NCBI GenBank assembly: GCA_050736615.1
Contig: JBOHWL010000064.1
Location: forward strand, 1 to 12,186
Length of the DNA stretch: 12,186 nt
Source of the DNA: JBOHWJ01 sp050736615
Lineage (GTDB): Bacteria; Desulfobacterota; Binatia; Binatales; Binataceae
Direction: 5' to 3'
Shown here piece by piece: positions 6,657 through 12,186 of the stretch. Numbering within the stretch: position 1 is the first letter of the stretch; every line of letters starts with the position of its first letter. The notes below the pieces were generated by a model that did not search any database, was not told the DNA's origin, and worked only from the letters and a program-made list of their open reading frames with translations. The position numbers and the translations under genes are program-made.

Positions 6657-7547
6657 CTATCCCCAATGAAGCTTTTCGCGCCAAATCTCGAAATAGGGAT
6701 GGATCGAGCGGACCAGCGCCACCGTATGGCGTCCGCGATGCACTTTGATTGTATCGGCGGGGCCGAGATGGGCGGATTCCTGGCCGTCGCAGGTCAGCAT
6801 CGCGCCGTGATCGTCGGCGTTGACGCGCAACTCGAGTTCAAACGAATCAGGCAACACCACCGGCCGATTACTCAGCGTATGCGGACAAATCGGCGCCAAC
6901 ACCATCACGCCCAGGTTCGGAAAGATGATTGGCCCGCCCGCACTGAGAGCGTAAGCGGTCGAACCGGTGGGCGTCGCCACGATCAGTCCGTCAGCACGAT
7001 AAGAACAAAACGGCATATGGTCGGCGACCACGTGCACGTCGAGCATTCGCCCCAATCCCCGCTTCATCACGACAACGTCGTTGAGCGCGCGGAAATGCTC
7101 GTCGGGACGTCCTTCGGTGTGCTCCACCACCGCTTCCAAAGTGATGCGACGGTCAACTTCATAATCACCGGCAACGACGCGCGCCACCGTCGAGAGCGCT
7201 TCATCAGTCGTGGCTTCGGTGAGAAAACCCAGCCCGCCCAGGTTGATGCCCAGAATTGGCGTCTCGCGCGCGCCGATTAAGCGCGCGACACTCAGCAGAG
7301 TACCGTCGCCACCCAGCACCACGATCAGATCGGAGCGCTCAGCAATTTCAAGTGTGCTCGAACGACTCGCACCAATCGCCGCGGCGCATTCCGGCTCGGC
7401 CAGAGTGTCGAGCTTCTGGGAATGGAGCCAGCGGGCGAGCTCGCCGGCCAGCGCGATCGCATGGGCTGGGCGGTCGCGTCTCACCACTAAACCAACGGAT
7501 TTTATAGGACATTTTGCCGCCACCGCGCTTCCGCTCTTATCATGCAT
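6657..7547 (-). CDS. nadK: NAD kinase
   Basis: This enzyme phosphorylates NAD to NADP in the cytosol and so sets the NADPH pool. The 296-residue protein carries the family signature GGDGT at residues 79-83 within IVVLGGDGTLLSVAR, the INLGGLGFLTE block, the LND motif at about 155-157 (substrate-binding Asn-Asp) and the ADGLIVATPTGSTAY block at about 185-199. I chose the ATG at 7547; a TTG at 7562 would add five residues and is less likely. No clear Shine-Dalgarno is seen. The N-terminal dozen residues before SVGLVVRRDRP are not conserved. It lies directly upstream of recN. Confidence 0.95.
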   Translation of the reverse strand: MHDKSGSAVAAKCPIKSVGLVVRRDRPAHAIALAGELARWLHSQKLDTLAEPECAAAIGASRSSTLEIAERSDLIVVLGGDGTLLSVARLIGARETPILGINLGGLGFLTEATTDEALSTVARVVAGDYEVDRRITLEAVVEHTEGRPDEHFRALNDVVVMKRGLGRMLDVHVVADHMPFCSYRADGLIVATPTGSTAYALSAGGPIIFPNLGVMVLAPICPHTLSNRPVVLPDSFELELRVNADDHGAMLTCDGQESAHLGPADTIKVHRGRHTVALVRSIHPYFEIWREKLHWG

Positions 7548-7582
7548 GTTTTCGCACGGCAACGCACATAGGACTTGCGGGA

Positions 7583-7810
7583 CTATCCTAATTCGGCGGC
7601 CAGTGACCTAAGTTGAAGGGCCGAGTGCCCTAAATTAGTAATGAGGCGGTTGTGTGGGGATCCAAGCCGCTTCATCGGCTCAGTCGCACCAAGAAAATGA
7701 GCCTGCCCGCAGTTCACGCAAGTGCCAGATCGAAAACCCTGGCTTGAACATTCATCAGCTTTAATTTGATCGCAGCCGACGTTCGCACATTTGTCGCAGA
7801 CGTGAATCAC
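7583..7810 (-). CDS. Putative small Cys-rich (zinc-ribbon-like) protein
   Basis: This reading frame encodes 75 residues from a GTG at 7808-7810, beginning MIHVCDKCANVGCD and containing a second pair in GTCVNCGQAH. Two CxxC knuckles plus extra Cys at 13 and 21 suggest metal binding. I do not recognise the family. AGGAGG lies 21 bases upstream of the GTG, but only 9 bases before an in-frame ATT, so a rare ATT start adding a Cys-His-Cys stretch is possible. It ends 35 bases before nadK. The base composition is less GC-rich than its neighbours. It may be a chance frame, although the paired cysteines argue otherwise. Confidence 0.35.
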   Translation of the reverse strand: MIHVCDKCANVGCDQIKADECSSQGFRSGTCVNCGQAHFLGATEPMKRLGSPHNRLITNLGHSALQLRSLAAELG

Positions 7811-7903
7811 ACAGTGACAAATAGCGGATGACCTCCTCTTTTCCAGTACAGCTTACCATTCGGCGATCCTCATCTTGGGTTTCGGGCGAGCGGTAGCGGC
7901 GCG

Positions 7904-8269
7904 CTATTTCAGCATCGCATCGCCGGATCTATGACGCGGCAGGGTAAGGCCGCAATTGGCGCATTGATAGCTAAAGAGGGTGTCAAAGTAGGGGAATTTC
8001 GAGTCATCATGAAACAACTGGCGGCAGCGCGGGCAGCGGCTCTCGCCGGCGCGCCACCCAATTACGATCGCGATTCCCAGCCATGCGAAAAGGCACGGCA
8101 GAATGGCGTTGCGCCCGCCCGGCGCCAGCATCACCAGCCAACTGACGGGAATTAGCGCCACCAACCAGGCCAACAGCAGGGTTTGTCCGCGACGGACCCG
8201 CCGTAATCCCCGCCGTTCCCATTCCGTCCCCGGCGGGCGCGCCCCATAATTCCTGCGCGATGGTATCAT
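7904..8269 (-). CDS. Small membrane protein with C-terminal zinc ribbon, unknown function
   Basis: The 121-residue protein from ATG 8269 has a basic N-terminus (RRNYGARPPGTEWERRGLRR), then two hydrophobic spans, TLLLAWLVALIPVSWLVML and ILPCLFAWLGIAIVIGW, joined by a short APGGRNA turn. A cytosolic tail follows with a CPRC pair and a YQCANC pair about 27 residues apart, a plausible Zn-binding knuckle. The layout suggests a helical hairpin with both ends inside. I know no specific function. In-frame starts further upstream (to 8416) give residues that do not look conserved. It is divergent from nfo, separated by 282 bases. Confidence 0.55.
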   Translation of the reverse strand: MIPSRRNYGARPPGTEWERRGLRRVRRGQTLLLAWLVALIPVSWLVMLAPGGRNAILPCLFAWLGIAIVIGWRAGESRCPRCRQLFHDDSKFPYFDTLFSYQCANCGLTLPRHRSGDAMLK

Positions 8270-8354
8270 GGTCGAGATTCCGAACTGCCTGACGCCGATC
8301 GGCCTCATTATCGCCACAGTGGCATTGATAGCGAGAGCTAACGCCGTTGCAACA

Positions 8355-8378
8355 GCCGGTCCGCATGTGCGGGCCGGC
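8355..8378. repeat. GC-rich palindrome in the divergent intergenic region
   Basis: The arms GCCGGTCCGCA and TGCGGGCCGGC pair along 11 bases with a single T-G wobble and a two-base TG centre, making a nearly continuous 24-bp dyad. It sits between the small membrane protein gene and nfo. There is no T run on either side. It could be an operator or a structured leader; the rest of 8270-8551 shows nothing else I can support except a weak promoter-like pair near nfo. Confidence 0.4.
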
Positions 8379-8492
8379 ACGGCACCATCCAGGCACGATG
8401 ACCGCAAGTTAATCAAGGGGCAGCAATTAACAACGCTACATCGTCAACCTTGCCGGACACAATCACCGTTTAGACAGACGCACTGGATTGCC

Positions 8493-8520
8493 TTGGCCCG
8501 CTCGCGCCGGTTCGTATATC
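8493..8520 (+). promoter_or_regulatory. Weak candidate promoter of nfo
   Basis: TTGGCC (8493-8498) and TATATC (8515-8520) are separated by 16 bases, about 30 bases before the nfo ATG. Both boxes are only partial matches, so this is a suggestion rather than a firm call. Confidence 0.22.
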
Positions 8521-8551
8521 ATTGCTGGCGGTTTCGCAGGATCGATGCTTG

Positions 8552-9430
8552 ATGCGCAGAATTGAATCCAGCCGGCCGCTGCTTGGCGCCCATATGTCGA
8601 TTGCGGGCGGCGTCAGCGAAGCTCTAATCCGTGGCCGCGACACCGGTTGCGAATGCATCCAGATTTTCACTAAATCCTCGCGTCAATGGGCCAGCAAGCC
8701 ATACAGCAAGGAGGAGGTCGTGGCCTTCCATCAGCGCCAGCGCGAAACCGGCATCAGGATGGTTGTCGCGCACGATTCCTATCTGCTGAATCTCGGCGCG
8801 CCAGATGAGAAGTTGCGCAAACGCTCGGTCGCCGGATTCATCGACGAGCTTGAGCGTTGCGAATTGCTGGGCGTGCCCTTCCTCATAGCCCATCCCGGAT
8901 CGCATGTCGGTTCGGGTGAGGAGGCGGGCATCCGCACGATCGCGCAATCGCTCGACGAGGCCCATCAGGCCTGTTCCAGCTATAAGGTAAAAGTTGCGCT
9001 GGAAATCACCGCCGGCCAGGGTAGCAATCTGGGCTACAAATTCGAGCAGATGGCCCAAATTTTCGATACCGTGAAACACAATGGAAGCCTGCGCTTGTGT
9101 TTCGATACCCAACACGCATTTGCCGCCGGTTATGATTTGCGCACCGAAGAAGGCTACCAGCGCACCTTCAATGAACTAGACCAGCATATCGGATTGAAGC
9201 ATCTGGTCGCTTTTCACGTCAACGATTCGCTCAAGCCGTTCAATTCGCGAGTTGACCGCCATCAGCATATTGGCAAGGGCTATTTGGGGCTCGACGCCTT
9301 CCGCCGCGTGGTCAATGATGCGCGTTTCGCCGGCATTCCGATGTGCCTAGAGACCGAACCCGGTCCGGAGATGCGCGATATCGTCGAGGACCTGAACCAG
9401 CTCCGTGAACTTCTGCCGGACGCTGGATGA
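8552..9430 (+). CDS. nfo: Deoxyribonuclease IV (endonuclease IV, AP endonuclease)
   Basis: Endonuclease IV cuts DNA 5' of abasic sites in base excision repair, using three Zn ions in a TIM barrel. This 292-residue protein matches family length. All nine expected metal ligands can be placed: His74 (VVAHDSY), His114 (LIAHPGSH), Glu151 (ALEITAG), Asp185 and His188 (CFDTQHAF), His222 (FHVND), Asp235 and His237 (VDRHQH) and Glu267 (LETEPG). They keep an offset of 5-6 from the E. coli numbering, so the site is intact. LGAHMSIAGG near residue 11 is the typical start. I used the ATG at 8552, with AGG at 8538-8540 upstream; an in-frame TTG-type extension from 8522 is less likely. trpS follows after 27 bases. 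Confidence 0.96.
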   Translation: MRRIESSRPLLGAHMSIAGGVSEALIRGRDTGCECIQIFTKSSRQWASKPYSKEEVVAFHQRQRETGIRMVVAHDSYLLNLGAPDEKLRKRSVAGFIDELERCELLGVPFLIAHPGSHVGSGEEAGIRTIAQSLDEAHQACSSYKVKVALEITAGQGSNLGYKFEQMAQIFDTVKHNGSLRLCFDTQHAFAAGYDLRTEEGYQRTFNELDQHIGLKHLVAFHVNDSLKPFNSRVDRHQHIGKGYLGLDAFRRVVNDARFAGIPMCLETEPGPEMRDIVEDLNQLRELLPDAG

Positions 9431-9457
9431 AACTTGTAATCACCGTTTGACCTATCG

Positions 9458-10459
9458 ATGAACAAGCGCATTCTGACCGGAGACCGGCCCACTGGCCCCT
9501 TGCATTTAGGCCACTATGTCGGCTCGCTGCAAAATCGTGTCAAACTGCAGCATGAGTACGACACTTATGTCTTGATCGCGGATGTGCAGGCGCTGACCGA
9601 TAATTTCGAGCATCCCGAGCATCTCGCCGCCAATCTTTTTGAAGTTGCGCTCGATTACCTCGCCGTCGGACTCGATCCGGAGCGCGCCCGGTTCGTGGTG
9701 CAATCGATGGTGCCGGAATTGGCCGAACTCACCATCTACTTCATGAATCTGGTGACGGTGGCCACGCTGGAGCGTAATCCGACGGTCAAAGAGGAAATCA
9801 AGCAACGCAACTTCGTCAAAGGCGTGCCGGTCGGTTTCTGGTCGTATCCAATTTCACAAGCGGCCGATATCACCATCTTCAAGGCCGACCTGGTGCCGGT
9901 CGGCGAGGATCAATTGCCCATGATCGAGCAGGCGCGCGAGATCGTACGCCGCTTCAATCGGCTCTACGGCAAGGTCCTGGTCGAACCGCGCGCGATGCTC
10001 GGTGCGATGGCCCGGCTGCCCGGCACTGACGGCGGGGCGAAAATGTCAAAATCGCTCGGTAATTGCATCTACCTGGGCGATCCGCCCGAACTGGTGCGCA
10101 AGCGCGTGATGTCGATGTTCACTGATCCCACGCGGATCCATCCGGCCGATCCCGGACATGTTGAGGGCAACCCGGTCTTCATTTATCACGGCATCTTCAA
10201 TCCCAATCGAGAAGAAGTCGCGGAATTGAAGGAGCGTTACCGCCGCGGGACGGTGGGCGATGTCGAGGTGAAAGAGCGGCTCTACGAAGCGCTCGTGCGT
10301 TTTCTTGAGCCGATTCGGGAACGTCGCCTGCATTTTGCCGCCAAGCCGGAACGCGTGCGCGAAATCATTGTCGAGGGTACGCGTCAGGGTCGCGCGCTGG
10401 CGCAGGCCACGATGGCGGAAGTGCGCGCTGCGATGAAGCTCGATTACAAATTCATCTGA
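9458..10459 (+). CDS. trpS: Tryptophan--tRNA ligase
   Basis: This class Ic aminoacyl-tRNA synthetase charges tRNA-Trp with tryptophan using ATP. The 333-residue protein has normal bacterial TrpS length. The HIGH-type ATP motif is at residues 11-20 (PTGPLHLGHY) and the KMSKS loop at 195-199 (GGAKMSKSLGN). The middle block SYPISQAADITIFKADLVPV followed by GEDQ is the tryptophan-binding and dimer region typical of TrpS rather than TyrRS. The ribosome binding site is weak. It lies 27 bases after nfo and 27 bases before the VOC gene, all on the same strand, so the three are likely one transcription unit. Nothing in the leader looks like a T-box or a Trp attenuator. Confidence 0.96.
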   Translation: MNKRILTGDRPTGPLHLGHYVGSLQNRVKLQHEYDTYVLIADVQALTDNFEHPEHLAANLFEVALDYLAVGLDPERARFVVQSMVPELAELTIYFMNLVTVATLERNPTVKEEIKQRNFVKGVPVGFWSYPISQAADITIFKADLVPVGEDQLPMIEQAREIVRRFNRLYGKVLVEPRAMLGAMARLPGTDGGAKMSKSLGNCIYLGDPPELVRKRVMSMFTDPTRIHPADPGHVEGNPVFIYHGIFNPNREEVAELKERYRRGTVGDVEVKERLYEALVRFLEPIRERRLHFAAKPERVREIIVEGTRQGRALAQATMAEVRAAMKLDYKFI

Positions 10460-10486
10460 TTTTAAGACCGCTGCGGGTATGTTGGC

Positions 10487-10909
10487 ATGATAGAGCACGT
10501 ATCGGTTCCAATAAGCGATTATCGAAAATCGAAGAAGTTTTACACCGCTGCGCTGAAGCCGCTCAACTATGTTTTGCAGCGGGACCATCCACCCAGCGCG
10601 GCGGGCTTTTGCGAAGGTGAATCGACGAGCCTCTGGATCGTCGTGAAGCGAACTAAGGTGCAACCAATCCATGTTGCACTGCGCGGGGAAAGCAAAAAGG
10701 CCGTAGAACAATTCCACGCCGCGGCGCTCAAGGCTGGCGGAAAAGATAATGGTACACCCGGATTCCGGCTGGAATACGGCGATGATTATTATGCCGCCTT
10801 TGCGCTTGATCCCGACGGCAATAACATTGAAGCCTGCTATTTCGGTGAAAAGGCGCCAACCGAATCGCCGGCGAAGTCTCCCCGAGTCGCGAGAAAAACA
10901 ACGCGATAA
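10487..10909 (+). CDS. VOC (glyoxalase/bleomycin resistance/dioxygenase fold) family protein
   Basis: This 140-residue protein has two beta-alpha-beta-beta-beta repeats of the vicinal-oxygen-chelate fold. It opens MIEHVSVPISDYRKSKKFYT, where His4 is the usual first metal ligand; PIHVAL supplies His62, and ALDPDGNNIEACYF gives Glu115 as the last ligand. Members isomerise, ring-open or bind small electrophiles; the exact substrate is not predictable. The DPDGNNIE block is the strong family signature. Residues after about 120 form a Ser/Pro/Arg/Lys-rich tail that is probably disordered and is not part of the domain. It follows trpS by 27 bases. Confidence 0.88.
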   Translation: MIEHVSVPISDYRKSKKFYTAALKPLNYVLQRDHPPSAAGFCEGESTSLWIVVKRTKVQPIHVALRGESKKAVEQFHAAALKAGGKDNGTPGFRLEYGDDYYAAFALDPDGNNIEACYFGEKAPTESPAKSPRVARKTTR

Positions 10910-10989
10910 GCTCTCCGGGGCGCGCGACGAGATCGCGGGCGGCAGGGCTGCCGGCAAAGCCGCGGTGTGCTTTCGTTTTGGAGTTTGGG

Positions 10990-11010
10990 AAAAAGGTATC
11001 CGCTGATACC
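10990..11010 (-). terminator. Intrinsic terminator behind vapC
   Basis: On the minus strand GGTATC and GATACC form a perfect 6-bp stem with an AGCG loop, followed directly by five T residues. It lies about 55 bases beyond the VapC stop and would end that minus-strand transcript, shielding the convergent VOC gene. The stem is short and not very GC-rich. Confidence 0.55.
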
Positions 11011-11064
11011 GACCACCTGCAACTCCATCTAAAGGCGATCGCTAGAGCGACGGCAAAATGAATC

Positions 11065-11478
11065 TTATTGCGCGTGCGCCGCCGATCTGATGTCGCTCTT
11101 GTTGAAGTCGTCGCCTTTGAACAATAGTGACGTCCGGTAGTTCTTCGCCGCTGCATAGGCGAAGCAGTCGCCGAGGTTGAGCCGCGCAGGATGTGATCGT
11201 CCTTTGCCGTATCGCGAAAACGCGGTAAGCGCTGTCTTTGCCTCTTTCATCGTGAGTGGAATCAGTTCGATTCTTGCCAACTCGAGGAACTCGCGAACAT
11301 CCTCTTGCGCTTCCTCCACACTAGCGTGCCGCTTGCGACAGATACCTGGCACCGCTTCGAACACGGCAATCGGCGATGTGATGGGCGAGCGCGCCGCATC
11401 CAACAGATCCGCCAGGGCATCGGCGTCCGGCTCGCGTGTCAGGATGGCGACTATGGCGGAGGCGTCGACGAACATCAT
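11065..11478 (-). CDS. vapC: VapC-type PIN-domain toxin (ribonuclease)
   Basis: VapC toxins are Mg-dependent endoribonucleases that cut tRNA or rRNA when free of antitoxin. This 137-residue protein has the four PIN acidic positions: Asp5 in MMFVDASAIVAIL, Glu41 in AVFEAV, Asp104 in LNLGDCFAYAAAK and Asp123 in LLFKGDDF. Family length and order are normal, so the toxin looks active. Its ATG overlaps the TGA of the small upstream frame (ATGA), as in typical vapBC operons. Another ATG follows immediately as the second codon. An intrinsic terminator stands downstream. The upstream antitoxin seems truncated, which is odd for an intact toxin. Confidence 0.9.
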   Translation of the reverse strand: MMFVDASAIVAILTREPDADALADLLDAARSPITSPIAVFEAVPGICRKRHASVEEAQEDVREFLELARIELIPLTMKEAKTALTAFSRYGKGRSHPARLNLGDCFAYAAAKNYRTSLLFKGDDFNKSDIRSAAHAQ

Positions 11479-11597
11479 GCCTCTTCGCTGAGATCATCGT
11501 AAAATGTCTTATCCGCTTCCAGCCCGGTCGCCGGTCGGGCCAATACGCGACTCTGCAGCGGACGAAGCCGCTCTCGAAGAGGAAGCGCCTCGTCCAT
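11475..11597 (-). pseudogene. Truncated Phd/VapB-like antitoxin remnant
   Basis: A 40-residue frame starts MDEALPLRERLRPLQSRVLA and ends GLEADKTFYDDLSEEA, its TGA overlapping the vapC ATG. The LRPLQ and GLEADKxFxDDLS segments match what I recall of the toxin-binding C-terminal part of Phd/YefM-type antitoxins. Such antitoxins usually have 70-90 residues with an N-terminal DNA-binding part. The frame stays open upstream to a TAA near 11670, but the extra residues do not look like a Phd N-terminus, and I found none in the other frames. No Shine-Dalgarno precedes the ATG. It may still make a short peptide that binds VapC. Confidence 0.5.
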
Positions 11598-11715
11598 GAC
11601 GAGAAGACAACAACAATCTGAATCGGGAGTGCGAGCAAAGAGACCCTTATTCCACCGGCGGGGACTCTCGTTTTAATGGCCGCGCTTCCGCTCGGCAACA
11701 CGGGTCTCCGGCGGA

Positions 11716-12186
11716 TCACGCCGGGCGGGAGGCCGCATCGACTCTTATCGCCCATGCCTGTTTTGCCGCCGGCCGCTCGAACACCGCCTGATCCCACTTA
11801 TAAAGCCGCGAGTATCCGCTTAGGTCCAATTCCTGATGCGGGCGCAGCATCACGCAGCCGACGTTGAGATCCGCGACGGTGAAACGATCCCCCGCCAGAT
11901 ACGGCGCGCGTTCGAGTTGACCGTCGAGCACGGTCAGCAGCGGTTTCATTTCCTCCCGCGCTTTTTCCGCGATTGCGGGACGGCGTTCTTCGGGCTCGAG
12001 CACATGCGTATGGAAAAGCCACTGCATCAGCGGCCGTTCCAGATGAATCGCCGCCCATAAACTCCATTGGAATGCGCGCGCCTCCTCGGGCAAGTCTTTT
12101 GGCGCAAGCGGACCGCCGTGCTTTTTCACCAGGTACAAATTGATCGCCAGTGATTCCCACATGATGAAATCACCGTCCCGCAGCGC
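11716..12186 (-). CDS. Glutathione S-transferase family protein, N-terminus outside the window
   Basis: The frame is open to the window edge, so about 156 C-terminal residues are seen. It enters with ALRDGDFIMWESLAINLYLV, the end of the thioredoxin-like GSH-binding domain where the ES pair (normally the gamma-glutamyl contact) is kept. The all-alpha C-terminal domain follows, with WSLWAAIHLERPLMQWLFH and the strongly conserved N-capping block LAGDRFTVADLNVGCV. Members conjugate or reduce electrophiles with glutathione. The start lies beyond 12186. A GC-rich hairpin (11708-11724) overlaps the stop, without a T run. The gene is separated from the vapBC remnant by 118 bases with no further coding signal. 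Confidence 0.9.
   Translation of the reverse strand, partial: ALRDGDFIMWESLAINLYLVKKHGGPLAPKDLPEEARAFQWSLWAAIHLERPLMQWLFHTHVLEPEERRPAIAEKAREEMKPLLTVLDGQLERAPYLAGDRFTVADLNVGCVMLRPHQELDLSGYSRLYKWDQAVFERPAAKQAWAIRVDAASRPA

Noticed and set aside
6315..7280. Long plus-strand frame across recN and nadK
   Set aside because: It is a shadow of the minus-strand genes, Arg/Ser-rich without any domain; nadK and recN motifs explain the same bases.
10046..10957. Long minus-strand frame opposite trpS and the VOC gene
   Set aside because: It spans two recognisable plus-strand genes and has no domain of its own; high GC creates such antisense frames.
11708..11724. Hairpin CCGGCG/CGCCGG at the GST stop as a terminator
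   Set aside because: It has no T run in either direction and overlaps the stop codon.
1..12186. CRISPR array, rRNA genes, retron or phage structural genes
   Set aside because: I saw no regularly spaced repeats, no rRNA-like conserved blocks, no reverse transcriptase and no phage proteins on either strand.

Overview
The window suggests a chromosomal segment of a GC-rich soil- or sediment-type bacterium. The housekeeping genes (nadK, recN, nfo, trpS), an amidohydrolase-2 enzyme, a VOC protein and a GST are typical of uncultivated lineages near Proteobacteria or Binatota. No marker fixes the taxon, so this placement is weak inference.

Region 1 (1 to about 3480) is an accessory region, visibly less GC-rich than what follows. 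It opens with the C-terminal tails of two different transposases butted together (IS630-like, then IS1595-like with a frameshift). A tightly packed run of five genes on the minus strand follows. In transcription order these are a YwgA/SocA-like winged-helix protein (broken by an in-frame TAA), a proteasome-like Ntn hydrolase (broken by a frameshift), a Panacea/SocA-domain antitoxin, a RelE/ParE-like toxin and a small charged protein. A 33-bp dyad with perfect 11-bp arms sits just upstream of the first gene and is a good operator candidate. A truncated ImmA/IrrE-type fragment lies on the plus strand. The region ends at the 3' end of a tRNA-Ala(GGC) gene, a classic island integration point, with a cluster of TGTCCGA repeats beside it.

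Region 2 (3488-8269, minus strand) is the core block. In transcription order it holds a small membrane/zinc-ribbon protein, a possible small Cys-rich protein, NAD kinase, RecN (13 bp after nadK), a metal-dependent amidohydrolase with its own strong ribosome binding site, and tRNA-Ala.

Region 3 (8552-10909, plus strand) is divergent and carries endonuclease IV (nfo), tryptophanyl-tRNA synthetase (trpS) and a VOC/glyoxalase-fold protein, with 27-bp gaps that suggest one transcription unit. recN and nfo are both DNA-repair genes.

Region 4 (10990-12186, minus strand) holds a VapC PIN toxin with a truncated-looking antitoxin ORF overlapping its start, an intrinsic terminator behind it, and a glutathione S-transferase cut by the window edge.

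The most unusual content is the operon at 420-2663. It places two SocA/Panacea-type proteins, a family with a member known to act as a proteolytic adaptor, around a proteasome-like hydrolase and next to a toxin. Two of its genes are disrupted here, so intact relatives would be needed to test it as a system.
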